The notes: a model not told the origin generated them from the letters alone. DNA of 64,000 nucleotides from Desulfovibrio desulfuricans DSM 642 (GCF_000420465.1 NZ_ATUZ01000016.1:1-64000), one strand, 5' to 3'. Counted from the first letter of the stretch, positions 25,042 through 34,419 are shown. Numbers and translations are program-made.

Positions 25042-25225
25042 GTTCTCGGTGGCTGGCATCTACCTGCCGCCATTCTTTGTCTATGCGTGCGCCGCGCTGC
25101 CAACATACCTGGGGCTTCGCTCCCTGCTTACACGCTGCGGCGCGCTGAGGTGGGTCTGGCATCCCGGTTTATTCGGGTTTGCTCTTTCCCTCTGCATAGT
25201 TTCGATGCTGATTCTCTTTGTTTAA
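25031..25225 (+). CDS. DUF1656 (AaeX-like) small membrane protein
   Basis: A 64-residue inner-membrane protein with two hydrophobic helices. It begins MLSEFSVAGIYLPPFFVYAC, the typical DUF1656 opening (E-phi-x-phi-x-G-phi-Y-phi-P-P). Its role in AaeXAB-type pumps is unknown. GGAGG sits upstream of the ATG, which lies within the last codons of the FUSC gene. The longer frame from 24965 is rejected. Confidence 0.9.
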   Translation: MLSEFSVAGIYLPPFFVYACAALPTYLGLRSLLTRCGALRWVWHPGLFGFALSLCIVSMLILFV

Positions 25226-25257
25226 CCGCTTATTCCCAGAAAAGGTGTTGGTTTTTC

Positions 25258-26187
25258 ATGTCTAACAGTTTGTTTCCGGCAAAACAGATACTTCGGGCAG
25301 GGCTTACAGTAACTGTCGTCATTCTTGCGTGGGTTCTGGTAAGCGCGCTCTGGCGTGCCTATGTCTTGGCCCCCTGGACTCGCGATGGCCGTGTCAGCGC
25401 GCAAATCGTCCGCATAGCCCCGGAGGTGTCAGGTACGGTACTGGATGTCTCGGTGGTGGATGACCAGTTTGTGAAACAGGGGGAGGTGCTCTACCGCATA
25501 GGCCCTGCCCACTTTGCTCTGGCTTTGGCTCAGGCCGAAGCCCAGTTGGCTGTGGCGGACGTGTCGTTACGCCAGAAAATGGAAGACGCCAGACGCCGCC
25601 GGGGTATGGAAGATATAGTACCCGCTGAAGAAATCCAGCGTGCGAACCAGACAATGGCCATCGCCCAGGCCGAGTTGCGCAGTGCGCAGGTTGCTGTAGA
25701 CAGGGCAAAGCTTGATATGGAGCATACCGTGCTGCGGGCCCCTGTGGATGGATATATAACGCGCCTGAGGCTGAGCAAGGGAGACTATGCGGTGACTGGT
25801 CAGCCGAATATCGCGCTGGTGGACGCGAGCAGCTTCCGGATCATCGGCTATTTTGAAGAAACCAAACTGCACGGTATTGAGCCCGGTGCCTCTGCGCAGA
25901 TCCGCCTGATGGGCTTTGATGATGTGATTCCTGGCAGGGTGGTGAGTATCGGGCGCGGAATAGCCGATGCCAACCAGCAGGCTGATGCGCAGGGTTTGCC
26001 AAGCGTTGCGCCAAGCTTCAGCTGGGTTCGCCTTGCGCAGCGCATTCCGGTTCGCGTCGAGTTTGGGCAACTCCCGCAAAATCTTGTTTTGGCCGCAGGC
26101 ATGACAGGCAGCATCGAGGTGACTGCGCCGGGCGGCGACAGGCCACCCCAGGGCCGCCTCGCAACGCTTTTGCAACGTTGGCTGTAG
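25258..26187 (+). CDS. HlyD-family periplasmic adaptor (AaeA-like)
   Basis: A 309-residue membrane-fusion protein. A single N-terminal membrane helix (LTVTVVILAWVLVSALW, about residues 15-32) is followed by WTRDGRVSAQIVRIAPEVSGTV (biotinyl-lipoyl half), a helical hairpin (about 80-150), then LRAPVDGYITRLRLSKGDYAVTG (second lipoyl half) and beta-barrel strands. It links the inner-membrane FUSC protein with the outer-membrane channel encoded next. The start is the ATG at 25258; the open frame upstream overlaps the DUF1656 gene and is not used. Confidence 0.93.
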   Translation: MSNSLFPAKQILRAGLTVTVVILAWVLVSALWRAYVLAPWTRDGRVSAQIVRIAPEVSGTVLDVSVVDDQFVKQGEVLYRIGPAHFALALAQAEAQLAVADVSLRQKMEDARRRRGMEDIVPAEEIQRANQTMAIAQAELRSAQVAVDRAKLDMEHTVLRAPVDGYITRLRLSKGDYAVTGQPNIALVDASSFRIIGYFEETKLHGIEPGASAQIRLMGFDDVIPGRVVSIGRGIADANQQADAQGLPSVAPSFSWVRLAQRIPVRVEFGQLPQNLVLAAGMTGSIEVTAPGGDRPPQGRLATLLQRWL

Positions 26188-26195
26188 GAGTGCGC

Positions 26196-27683
26196 ATGTA
26201 CACAGCACGGAATCATGCGCGACTGCGTATTTGCAGCGCATTTCTGCTCGCCCCGTTGTTGCTGAGCCTGTCAGGCTGCCTGTCCGTAGGCCCTGACTAC
26301 ACCAAGCCCACATTGAACCTGCCTGCAAACTGGGTTGAGGCCAACAGCGCCTTGTCTGGCAGCTCTCAGGATGGACTGCGCATGTGGTGGCGGTCATTCA
26401 ACGACCCGCTGCTCGACAGGTTGGTCGAGCAGGCGCTGGAGCGGAATCAGGATATTGGTATCGCGCTGGCGCGGTTGCGGCAGGCGCGCGCGGAGCGGGT
26501 TCAGGCCGCATCGGCCTTTGGGCCGACGGTTTCCGGCGGCGGGGCTGGAGAGGCGCGGCGCACCAGCGAGGCGCTCACCGGGCAAGTCGGCGGCGAGTCG
26601 CGAACTTGGCTTGCTGGCTTTGACGCGAGTTGGGAGCTGGATATCTTTGGTGGAACGCGCAGAGCCGTTGAAGCGGCAGATGCGGGCATTGAAGCGGTTG
26701 CCGAAGATCATCGCGCATTGCAGGTGAGTCTGGTCGCGGAACTTGTGTCCAACTATGCGGGCCTCCGTGCAACGCAGCTACGCCTGGCCATAGCCCATGA
26801 CAACATCCGTACGCTGCTTGAGAGTGAGCGACTGGCTGAGCAGGCCCAGCTGAGGGGCATGGGCACCCTGGCCGACGTGATGCAGGCGCGGGCAGAACGT
26901 AAAACAGCCGAGGCGCAGCCGCCTTTGATGGAGGCAGATGTTGCCCGGTTCAGTCATGCCATCGGCGTATTGGCTGGCGGTTTTCCTGGTGATTGGCGCA
27001 CAGCGCTGGCCGAACCGTCTTCATCTTTGCCTGTGCCCGCTCACCTGCCGCTTTCATTGCCATCGGAGGTTATGCGCCAGCGCCCTGATATAAGGGCTGA
27101 TGAACGGCGTCTTGCCGCAGCAACCGCACAGATCGGCGTTGCCGAGGCCGAGCGTTTCCCCAGGTTTACCATTCCGTTAGGCATCAGCAGCACCGTCAGC
27201 CTCATCCATGACCTTTTTTCCAGCGCCAGCACGGCCTGGTCGGTAGGGGGGCAGGTCAGCCAGTCCATCTACGATGGCGGGCGGGCACGCGCAGGCGTGA
27301 AGGCGGCGCAAGCCAACGCCGATGCGGCAAGGCTGGTGTATGCGCGAGACGTGAGGCTTGCCCTGCGGGATGTGGAAGATGCCTTGACGGCATTGAATAG
27401 TGAACGTCTGCGGCAGGCCTCACTAAAAGAAGCCGTTGTCGACAGCCAGAAAGCTCTGGAACACTCGTCCGGGCTCTACGGTAGGGGGTTGAGCGCCTAT
27501 ATGCCGGTGCTCGTTGCGCAGCGCACCGTTAATAATGCGCGGGATGCCTTGGCCCTTAGCCAGTGGGAAGAACTGCGCGGCGTCATTGCCCTCTATAAAT
27601 CATTGGGGGCAGGGTGGTCAGATGCCCCATCGGCCCAAGAAGCGGGTCAAAAAGATGAGTTCAAGGAATCAGCAGCCCGGTAA
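26196..27683 (+). CDS. Outer-membrane efflux lipoprotein (NodT/OprM family)
   Basis: A 495-residue TolC-type channel. The signal peptide ends in the lipobox LSGC (Cys28), then SVGPDYTKPTLNLP, the NodT-family opening. Two OEP repeats follow (about 75-260 and 285-480), each with long alpha-helices; VMRQRPDIRADERRLAAATA marks the second. It gives the pump an exit through the outer membrane, so the operon is a complete tripartite system. TAGGAG precedes the ATG, eight bases after the adaptor's stop. Confidence 0.94.
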   Translation: MYTARNHARLRICSAFLLAPLLLSLSGCLSVGPDYTKPTLNLPANWVEANSALSGSSQDGLRMWWRSFNDPLLDRLVEQALERNQDIGIALARLRQARAERVQAASAFGPTVSGGGAGEARRTSEALTGQVGGESRTWLAGFDASWELDIFGGTRRAVEAADAGIEAVAEDHRALQVSLVAELVSNYAGLRATQLRLAIAHDNIRTLLESERLAEQAQLRGMGTLADVMQARAERKTAEAQPPLMEADVARFSHAIGVLAGGFPGDWRTALAEPSSSLPVPAHLPLSLPSEVMRQRPDIRADERRLAAATAQIGVAEAERFPRFTIPLGISSTVSLIHDLFSSASTAWSVGGQVSQSIYDGGRARAGVKAAQANADAARLVYARDVRLALRDVEDALTALNSERLRQASLKEAVVDSQKALEHSSGLYGRGLSAYMPVLVAQRTVNNARDALALSQWEELRGVIALYKSLGAGWSDAPSAQEAGQKDEFKESAAR

Positions 27684-27702
27684 CTGACCACTACCAGGCC
27701 AA

Positions 27703-27738
27703 CAAAAAAGCCCTTGCAGCTTTAAACTGTAAGGGCTT
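27703..27738 (-). terminator. Terminator of the tRNA cluster (may serve both strands)
   Basis: AAGCCCTTGCAG (27709-27720) pairs with CTGTAAGGGCTT (27727-27738, one G-T pair) around TTTAAA, with A-runs upstream (T-runs on the minus strand). It is almost the same sequence as the tRNA-Asn terminator at 1183-1218 and lies between convergent units. Confidence 0.8.
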
Positions 27739-27754
27739 TATCTGTAAGCTTTTT

Positions 27755-27829
27755 TGGAGCGGGAAACGGGATTTGAACCCGCAACCTTCAGCTTGGGAAG
27801 CTGACACTCTACCGTTGAGTTATTCCCGC
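27755..27829 (-). tRNA. tRNA-Gly (anticodon CCC)
   Basis: Cloverleaf on the minus strand with acceptor GCGGGAA/TTCCCGC, anticodon stem TCAGC/GCTGA around TTCCCAA, T-arm GGTTCAAATCC and encoded CCA. Last gene of a four-tRNA cluster. Confidence 0.95.
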
Positions 27830-27834
27830 AAAAG

Positions 27835-27909
<75 letters not shown>

Positions 27910-27945
27910 ATGGTATGCGAAACGGCGAAGCGTAAAGGATGCTGT

Positions 27946-28019
<74 letters not shown>

Positions 28020-28030
28020 AGCAAAAAAAA

Positions 28031-28105
<75 letters not shown>

Positions 28106-28344
28106 TCAGCGAGAAAACGTTTTACGCGGACTAGGCTGAGGTGTCAAGCATTGCTGGACTTTTTTTCGCCGCTTTTTTGACAAATTTGTTAATTAACTGA
28201 AATAACAACTAAAAATATCAGGGGTATCGCTGTGCGCTGTCTTTGTCAAAAGGGGCCATCCGCATTGCCGATGGCCCCACAAACATGCCGCGCGCGCCGT
28301 ATTCCGGCGCGCATACAGCCTTTATATCCAACTAGACCATTAAG
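28106..28344. other. Intergenic region between tRNA cluster and paaK
   Basis: AT-rich part (28140-28230) probably holds the tRNA promoter. An imperfect G/C hairpin (GCGCGCCGTATTCCGGCGCGC, with half-sites near 28290-28310) lies downstream of the paaK stop and may end its transcript; no clear U-tract follows on the minus strand. Confidence 0.45.
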
Positions 28345-29649
28345 CTAATCCTTGGGGCGGTTATCCACAATGCGTTTGGCCTTGCCCTCGGAGCGCTCAA
28401 TGGAGCGGGGTTCCATCAGGCGTACCTTGGCGGAGACGCCCAGGTATTCCTTGATGGTCTTTTGCAGGCGGCCTTCAAGCATTTGCAGCTTGCGGATTTC
28501 ATCGGCAAAGAGGTTTTCATTCATTTCAACGCGCACTTCAAGGGTGTCGAGGTTGTGCAAGCGATCCACGATGATCTGGTAGTTGGGGGAAAGCCCCTCG
28601 CTTTCCATCAGGATGCCCTCAATCTGCTGCGGGAACACGTTGACGCCGCGGATGATGAGCATGTCGTCGCTGCGGCCCTGGAGGCGCGAAATGCGCACGT
28701 GGGTACGGCCGCACCGGCAGGGGGTGTAATCAAGGCTGGTGAGGTCGCGCGTGCGGTAGCGCAACATGGGGATGCCTTCCTTGGTCAGCGTGGTCAGCAC
28801 CAGTTCGCCCACTTCGCCGGGGGGGAGCTGGTCGCCCGTAACGGGGTCAATGATTTCGGGCAGGATGTGGTCTTCCCACAAATGCATGCCGCACTTGGCT
28901 TCTTCGCATTCCATGGCAACGCCGGGCCCCATGATTTCGGACAGGCCGTAAATGTTCATGGCGCTGATGTCCATTTTGTCTTCAATGTCGCGGCGCATGG
29001 CTTCAGACCACGGCTCGGCACCAAAAACGCCCACGCGCAGGGGCAGATCGCGAAAATTAACGCCCACTTCCATGGATGCTTCCCACAGATGCAGGCCATA
29101 GGACGGCGTGGCGCAGAGCACTGTTGCGCCAAAATCGCGCAGCAAACCGGCCTGACGCCGGGTCGCGCCGCCAGAAGCGGGCACAACAGTGGCGCCAAGG
29201 CGCTCTGCTCCATAGTGCGCGCCCAGCCCGCCGGTAAAGAGGCCGTAACCATAGGCCACATGCACCACGTCCGAGCGCACCACGCCTGCGGCGGCCAAAC
29301 TGCGGGCCATCAGTTCCGCCCATGTTTCAAGGTCGCGCTGGGTATAGCCCACCACAACAGATTTGCCCGTGGTGCCGCTGGAGGCGTGCAGGCGTACGAT
29401 GTGATCCTTGGGAACCGCAAAAAGACCATAAGGATAGTGGTTGCGCAGATCCTGCTTTTCCGTAAAGGGCAGCAGCTTAAGATCCGCCAGCGACTTGATG
29501 TCGGCAGGGGTTATGCCCGCCTCGTCAAAGCGTTTGCGATAAAAGGGCACGTTTGCGTAGACGCGGTTGCACAAATCACGCAGGCGGCGCAGTTGCAGCG
29601 CCTCCATTTCTTCGCGTGGCAGAGTTTCCTGTTTGATGTTGAAAAGCAC
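28345..29649 (-). CDS. paaK: Phenylacetate-CoA ligase
   Basis: This 434-residue adenylate-forming enzyme activates phenylacetate (or a related aryl acid) to its CoA thioester with ATP. The P-loop is [17 protein letters not shown]. Further PaaK motifs are [35 protein letters not shown], and [15 protein letters not shown], where the last sits at the domain hinge. The start is GTG at 29649, preceded by GAAGGAGAGG. In Desulfovibrio-type anaerobes such ligases serve amino-acid fermentation or aromatic acid disposal. No other paa genes are nearby, so the physiological substrate is uncertain. Confidence 0.94.
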   Translation of the reverse strand: MLFNIKQETLPREEMEALQLRRLRDLCNRVYANVPFYRKRFDEAGITPADIKSLADLKLLPFTEKQDLRNHYPYGLFAVPKDHIVRLHASSGTTGKSVVVGYTQRDLETWAELMARSLAAAGVVRSDVVHVAYGYGLFTGGLGAHYGAERLGATVVPASGGATRRQAGLLRDFGATVLCATPSYGLHLWEASMEVGVNFRDLPLRVGVFGAEPWSEAMRRDIEDKMDISAMNIYGLSEIMGPGVAMECEEAKCGMHLWEDHILPEIIDPVTGDQLPPGEVGELVLTTLTKEGIPMLRYRTRDLTSLDYTPCRCGRTHVRISRLQGRSDDMLIIRGVNVFPQQIEGILMESEGLSPNYQIIVDRLHNLDTLEVRVEMNENLFADEIRKLQMLEGRLQKTIKEYLGVSAKVRLMEPRSIERSEGKAKRIVDNRPKD

Positions 29650-29839
29650 GGCCCTCTCCTTCTGCGGCTGGCGTTTGGCGGCGCAAAAGCGCGACGCTGA
29701 TCCCTGAAAAGCTTCGTTTGGGTATGCCGCAATGCGCTGGCGCGGTCAATACGGATTGGCGCGATTTCACGCCCGTTTCAGCGCGTTGGCGGCTTGCTGC
29801 GCCATTGCTCTTGCCCCGTCTTTACGTTATGTGCAGGGT

Positions 29840-30253
29840 ATGGAAAACAACACTTCTTCTTCACCTGCAGGGGGCACAGCCCCCAAGCGTTATTCGGATG
29901 TCCCCCTGGAAGAAAAGCTGGCGGACGTGGTCACCTGGCTTGAAGAGCACAAGGCCGCGCGCGTGGTCAGCGTAGATATGGCCGGGCAGGGCGGCTTTGC
30001 CGAGGCCCTGGTCATTGCCAGCGCCGGTTCGGTGCGCCACGCCCAGAGCCTCGCCGATGGCGTGGGCGAACTTTGCCGCCAGCGCAATTTTGAATATCTG
30101 CGCATGGAAGGCTACACCGCCGGTCAGTGGATTCTGGTGGACATGAACGATATTGTCGTCAACGTCTTTCTGGAGCCGGTGCGCGAGCTTTACGGCCTTG
30201 AGGCCCTGTGGGGCAAGGCCGCATCTCTGGCCGAAGCCCGAAGCGGGGAATAA
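29840..30253 (+). CDS. rsfS: Ribosomal silencing factor RsfS (YbeB/Iojap)
   Basis: A 137-residue RsfS protein, which binds L14 on the 50S subunit and blocks subunit joining under starvation. Core motifs follow a short variable N terminus: EEKLADVVTWLEEHKA, VVSVDMAGQGGFAEALVIASA, and GYTAGQWILVDMNDIVVNVFLEPVRELYGLEALWG split across residues 85-125. The start at 29840 is chosen by family length; its ribosome binding site is weak and an upstream in-frame start exists. It ends two bases before gpmI, so the two are co-transcribed. Confidence 0.93.
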   Translation: MENNTSSSPAGGTAPKRYSDVPLEEKLADVVTWLEEHKAARVVSVDMAGQGGFAEALVIASAGSVRHAQSLADGVGELCRQRNFEYLRMEGYTAGQWILVDMNDIVVNVFLEPVRELYGLEALWGKAASLAEARSGE

Positions 30254-30255
30254 TC

Positions 30256-31806
30256 ATGACGCCCACGCTCTTGCTGATTCTTGATGGCTGGGGGATTGCC
30301 GAGCCGGGGCCCGGCAACGCGCCCTATATTGCAGCTACACCCAATATGGATGCGCTCATCGCGCGCTGCCCTCATTCCCAACTGGCGGCCTCCGGGCGCG
30401 ATGTGGGGCTGCCGCGCGGCTACATGGGCAATTCCGAGGTGGGGCACCTGAACATCGGCGCAGGCCGCGTGGTGTATCAGGACATGACCCGCATCGATGT
30501 GGCGCTGGAAGACGGCAGCTTTGCCGCCAATCCGGTACTCAACGGGCTGCTTGAATCAATTCGCAAGAGCGGCGGCAAGCTGCATCTGGCGGGGCTGCTT
30601 TCTGATGGCGGTGTACACAGCCACATTCATCATCTGGAAGCCCTGTGCGGCATGGCCCATAAGGCAGGGGTGCCTGTGCGCATCCACTGCCTCATGGACG
30701 GGCGCGACCGCGACCCGCACAGCGGCGTGGATTTTATGCGCGCGCTGCAAAAGAGCATTGAAGGGCAGCCCAAGACGCGCATCGCCAGCATGGTGGGCCG
30801 TTTTTTTGCCATGGATCGCGACAAGCACTGGGAACGCCTTGAGGAAGCATGGGAAGTGATCGTTCACGGTACCCCTGCAACCACGCTTGCGCCCGTTGCG
30901 GCCATTGAAGCCTCTTACGCGGCTGGCATCACGGACGAATTCATCAAGCCCCTGTATTTTGCTGCGGGCGATGATGCCGGTATGGCCAATGGCGACGGCC
31001 TGTTCCTGTTCAACTTCCGTGCAGACCGCATGCGCCAGTTTACCCAGGCTTTTATTCAGTCGGGGTTTGACGGTTTTGACCGTGGCCGCGTTCCGGCTCT
31101 GGCCGGGGTTGCTTCCATGACCGCCTATGAATCAAGCTTCAATATCCCCGTGGCCTTTCCCAAGGAGGCCGTGAGCATGGGGCTTGGCGAGGTGGTTTCC
31201 CGGCAAGGGCTGAAGCAGCTGCGCCTGGCGGAAACGGAAAAATACGCGCACGTCACCTATTTTTTCAACGGCGGGCTTGAAGAGCCTTTTGCTGGAGAGG
31301 ATCGCATTCTTGTGCCGTCCCCCCGCGAGGTGAAAACCTACGATCAAAAGCCCTCCATGAGCGCCGTTGAAGTGACGGACAAGTTTGTGGAAGCCTGGAA
31401 TTCAGGCGTGTACGACCTTGTGGTCTGCAATCTCGCCAATGGCGACATGGTGGGGCATACGGGCATTCTTCAGGCTGCGGTCAACGCCTGCGAAGTGGTT
31501 GACGCCTGCGTGGGGCGCATGGTCGCCGCTGTGGAGGCCCGCAAGGGCCGCATGATTGTCATTGCCGACCACGGCAACTGCGAAAAAATGCTCACGTCCG
31601 AAGGTCAGCCCCACACGGCCCACACCACCAATCCCGTTCCCTGCATTCTGCTGGAGCCGGATGGAAAGGTGCATGCCCTGGCAGACGGCAGGCTGGCCGA
31701 TGTGGCCACCACCATTCTTGGTCTTTGGGGGATGCAGCCTTCTGAACTGATGACCGGGCGCAATCTGGCCGCGTCACAAAATGAAGGGGAGGCCAGCCGT
31801 GGCTGA
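30256..31806 (+). CDS. gpmI: 2,3-bisphosphoglycerate-independent phosphoglycerate mutase
   Basis: A 516-residue di-manganese enzyme that interconverts 3- and 2-phosphoglycerate in glycolysis and gluconeogenesis. The first metal motif is LLLILDGWG (Asp10) and the phosphorylated serine is Ser60 in YMGNSEVGHLNIGAGR. Further motifs are HCLMDGRDRDPHSG, FNFRADRMRQ, VCNLANGDMVGHTG and VIADHGNCEKM, completing the alkaline-phosphatase-like metal sites. Start ATG at 30256 follows CGGGGAATAATC. It overlaps the zinc-ribbon gene by eight bases. Confidence 0.97.
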   Translation: MTPTLLLILDGWGIAEPGPGNAPYIAATPNMDALIARCPHSQLAASGRDVGLPRGYMGNSEVGHLNIGAGRVVYQDMTRIDVALEDGSFAANPVLNGLLESIRKSGGKLHLAGLLSDGGVHSHIHHLEALCGMAHKAGVPVRIHCLMDGRDRDPHSGVDFMRALQKSIEGQPKTRIASMVGRFFAMDRDKHWERLEEAWEVIVHGTPATTLAPVAAIEASYAAGITDEFIKPLYFAAGDDAGMANGDGLFLFNFRADRMRQFTQAFIQSGFDGFDRGRVPALAGVASMTAYESSFNIPVAFPKEAVSMGLGEVVSRQGLKQLRLAETEKYAHVTYFFNGGLEEPFAGEDRILVPSPREVKTYDQKPSMSAVEVTDKFVEAWNSGVYDLVVCNLANGDMVGHTGILQAAVNACEVVDACVGRMVAAVEARKGRMIVIADHGNCEKMLTSEGQPHTAHTTNPVPCILLEPDGKVHALADGRLADVATTILGLWGMQPSELMTGRNLAASQNEGEASRG

Positions 31807-32041
31807 GCGCAAGCGACCCGTCCAGCCTGTTGCGCCTGACGGAATGGAAATTCTGTTTTTTTATCAGTGCCCCAACTGCGGCAAGCACGTGCCGCAAGCG
31901 AGCCCAACGGAGCCTCGCATGGTGCGTTGCCCTGGCTGCTCCCAGTCCTTCCCTATTATCCCGGTTGACGAGCACAGCCTGCACTATGTGCGTATTATGC
32001 TGGCAGAGGGCAAGGCTGCCGCTGATCCTGATTTTCTGTAA
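31799..32041 (+). CDS. Small zinc-ribbon protein of unknown function
   Basis: An 80-residue protein with two CPxC knuckles, FYQCPNCGKHV (about residues 21-31) and VRCPGCSQSF (about 42-51), which would bind one zinc. The tail is SLHYVRIMLAEGKAAADPDFL. I choose GTG at 31799 because GGGGAGG sits just upstream; an in-frame ATG at 31781 lacks a site. It overlaps the gpmI stop, so it is probably translated with it. No function is recognised; nucleic-acid or protein binding would be typical for such ribbons. Confidence 0.75.
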   Translation: MAERKRPVQPVAPDGMEILFFYQCPNCGKHVPQASPTEPRMVRCPGCSQSFPIIPVDEHSLHYVRIMLAEGKAAADPDFL

Positions 32042-32083
32042 GCTGAATTACAGGTAATTTCTGATTTTTGGGTGAGCCCGTGG

Positions 32084-32139
32084 CCCGCCCCTGTTCATGA
32101 TGCCGCAGCAATGCTGGCTATGAACAGGGGCGGGTTTTT
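32084..32139 (+). terminator. Rho-independent terminator of the rsfS-gpmI operon
   Basis: CCCGCCCCTGTTCAT (32084-32098) pairs perfectly with ATGAACAGGGGCGGG (32120-32134), followed by TTTTT. Confidence 0.9.
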
Positions 32140-32381
32140 GCGTGTGAACCTGCCTCCTTTAAGATGAGGAGGCTTCTTGCCCTGCAAAAAATTTGAACGC
32201 GTAATTGCGGCAAGCCCACGTAGGCAGCTTTGGGGAAGAATACGTAGGTGATGGCTCCCTGCACAGCAACGCCAGTGGTTTGGGATTAGTGGAATGAAGG
32301 ATTTGGCATTGCCAGCATGTCATTTGAGCGTCATATTTCTGCCATTGTGACAGTCTGGTAAAAATTTTTTGACGAAAACGG

Positions 32382-32410
32382 TTGCCTTCATCCATGATTC
32401 TAGGTATGTT
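32382..32410 (+). promoter_or_regulatory. Candidate porin promoter
   Basis: TTGCCT (32382-32387) and TATGTT (32405-32410) are 17 bases apart, about 65 bases before the porin start. Confidence 0.5.
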
Positions 32411-32475
32411 TTCTCAGCCTGTGTTGGAGCAGGCCTGTGTCAACCCTGTGGGAAAAACTAGAGAGGAAGGGATTT

Positions 32476-34035
32476 ATGAAACGCATCTGTACGCTTATCC
32501 TGGCCGCCGGCCTGGTGTTCGGCGCGGCCACCGGCGCCAGCGCCATTGATTTCAAGGCCAAGGGCCAGTGGCTCATGGGCTTCAGCGCTGGTAACAACAG
32601 CCTGACCAACAAGACTTCTGTAAACGGTGTCAAGCGTAAGGGCGATGAGGGCGACGGCTTTGTTGCTCAGCAGCGCGTACGCTTGCAGTTGGACGCCGTG
32701 GCTTCTGAAGCCCTGTCCGGCACCGTGTTCTTTGAAATTGGCACCCAGAACTGGGGCAAGAGCGATAACGGCGGCGCCCTCGGTGCTGACGGCAACAACC
32801 AGGTTAAAGTGAAGAACGCCTACATCGACTGGGCCATCCCCCAGACCGATGCCAAGGTGCGCATGGGTATCCAGGGTCTTGCCCTGCCCAACACCGTTGC
32901 CGGTGGCTCCGCAATTCTTGATACCGACGTGGCCGCTGTTGTCGGTTCTTACAAGTTCAACGAAAATGTTGCCCTCACCGCTTTCTGGGCGCGTCCCTTC
33001 AATGATAACTTCGATGGCGATGATGCCCGTTACCACGGCACCAACCATGTGAACTATCTTGACAACATGGATCTGTTCGGCGTGATGGCCCCCCTGACCT
33101 TTGACGGCGTGAACCTGACCCCCTGGATCATGTACGGCATGCTGGGCAAGAACACCCTGACCAACTACGACTCCGCCAAGGGTACGTACAATCAGGTTGC
33201 CAACAATAATGACGGCAACCCGCCCATGACCCTGCTGCCCGCCCCCATGGGTTCGTCCATCACCGGTAACGATTTTGTGCGCCTCGGCGGCACCAGCAAG
33301 TCTTACGGTTCCATGTTCTGGGCCGGTCTGCCTGTTGCTCTGACCATGTTCGATCCCTTGAACGTGGAACTGGACATCAACTACGGCTATGTTGAAGGCA
33401 TGGGCCGTTATGATGTGCAGAAGGGCCAGAGCAACGAATGGGTGCGCGGCAGCTCCCAGCGTCAGGGCTGGCTGGCCAAGGCCCTTGTTGAATACAAGAT
33501 GGATTGGGCCACCCCCGGTCTGTTCGGCTGGTATGCCTCCGGCGACGACAGCAGCGTGAAGAACGGTTCCGAGCGCATGCCTTCCCTGGTGCCCACCGGC
33601 AACTTCACCTCCTACATGGGCGACGGCAACATGGGCTGGCTGCGTCAGGACTACGGCGTTGACTACGCCGGTACCTGGGGCATCGGCGCCCAGCTGAAGG
33701 ACATGAGCTTCCTGGAAGACCTGAAGCACACCTTCCGCGTGGCCTACTGGGGCGGCACCAACAGCACCAGCATGGTCAAGTACATGAATACCGCCTACTC
33801 CTGGTCCGATGGTCTTGGCAACAACACTGTGCCTTACCTGACCACCCGCGACGGACTTGTGGAATTCAACCTCGTGAACTCCTACAAGATCTACCAGAAC
33901 CTGGAAATGAACCTGGAACTGGACTACATGGTCAACTGCATGGACAACAGCACCTGGAAGAAGGCTCAGACCCCCAGCTCGTTCAGCAAGCAGGACATGT
34001 ACCAGGCCAAAGTGGTCTTCGCGTACAGCTTCTAA
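32476..34035 (+). CDS. Outer-membrane porin (Desulfovibrio homotrimeric type)
   Basis: A 519-residue exported beta-barrel. The signal peptide is MKRICTLILAAGLVFGAATG followed by ASA and a predicted cut before IDFKAKG. The mature part alternates polar and aromatic residues with many Gly/Asn/Asp turns and ends in a terminal aromatic (VVFAYSF), the outer-membrane assembly signal. It resembles the abundant porins of Desulfovibrio species. AGAGAGGAAGG precedes the ATG at 32476. The codons are strongly biased to a few C- and G-ending triplets (AAG, AAC, CTG, GGC), as expected for a very highly expressed gene. Monocistronic, with its own terminator. Confidence 0.92.
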   Translation: MKRICTLILAAGLVFGAATGASAIDFKAKGQWLMGFSAGNNSLTNKTSVNGVKRKGDEGDGFVAQQRVRLQLDAVASEALSGTVFFEIGTQNWGKSDNGGALGADGNNQVKVKNAYIDWAIPQTDAKVRMGIQGLALPNTVAGGSAILDTDVAAVVGSYKFNENVALTAFWARPFNDNFDGDDARYHGTNHVNYLDNMDLFGVMAPLTFDGVNLTPWIMYGMLGKNTLTNYDSAKGTYNQVANNNDGNPPMTLLPAPMGSSITGNDFVRLGGTSKSYGSMFWAGLPVALTMFDPLNVELDINYGYVEGMGRYDVQKGQSNEWVRGSSQRQGWLAKALVEYKMDWATPGLFGWYASGDDSSVKNGSERMPSLVPTGNFTSYMGDGNMGWLRQDYGVDYAGTWGIGAQLKDMSFLEDLKHTFRVAYWGGTNSTSMVKYMNTAYSWSDGLGNNTVPYLTTRDGLVEFNLVNSYKIYQNLEMNLELDYMVNCMDNSTWKKAQTPSSFSKQDMYQAKVVFAYSF

Positions 34036-34419
34036 TCCAAGCGCAACCGTCTGCGGACGGCTTGATACGCATTTAAAGGGAGGCCTTCGGGCCTCCCTTT
34101 TTGCGTCTGTGTCGAGGCTGTCCCTTGAGCGATGGCTCTGGCTGTCTGCCCCCCGCGTAAAGCTGCCGGCAGCAGTTCGGGCAATGGCACGCAGCAGGCA
34201 GAAGTGCAAACCTACGTGCCTTTTAGTAAGGCTGACAACCTCTACTTGTCTCTACACCGGACAGAACGAATCCAGCCCGATGGTGCAGCCATGCAGCAGC
34301 TGCCCCTTGCTTTTAGCCATCAGGGCAAGGCCAATACGACCAGAGCCCGCTTGCGCGGGCTCTGACAGAGAGGAGGGAAGGAGAGGGTATTGGAGTTTGG
34401 AGGAGGGAGGGTGTGAGAA
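34036..34419. other. Intergenic region between porin and pstA
   Basis: Holds the porin terminator, a perfect hairpin AGAGCCCGC-TTGC-GCGGGCTCT (about 34342-34363) and, directly after the pstA stop on the minus strand, a roughly 55-base C/T tract. A 77-codon frame at 34132-34365 (plus) has no ribosome binding site and is not called. Confidence 0.5.
34075..34103 (+). terminator. Rho-independent terminator of the porin gene
   Basis: AAAGGGAGGCC-TTC-GGGCCTCCCTTT type hairpin (34075-34100) followed by further T. Confidence 0.9.

Larger units (their letters stand above)
32042..32475. other. Intergenic region upstream of the porin
   Basis: Holds the strong terminator at 32084-32139, a second small hairpin (GCCTCCT/AGGAGGC, 32152-32173) and the candidate porin promoter at 32382-32410. 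The frame at 32159-32395 (minus) has no support. Confidence 0.55.

Noticed and set aside
32458-34209. 583-codon frame antisense to the porin
   Set aside because: It is an artefact of the strong codon bias of the porin (few stops in the complement); protein is His/Val/Gly-rich with no domain.
34132-34365. 77-codon frame after the porin
   Set aside because: Composition is near coding, but no ribosome binding site or family; kept only as a remark in the gap entry.
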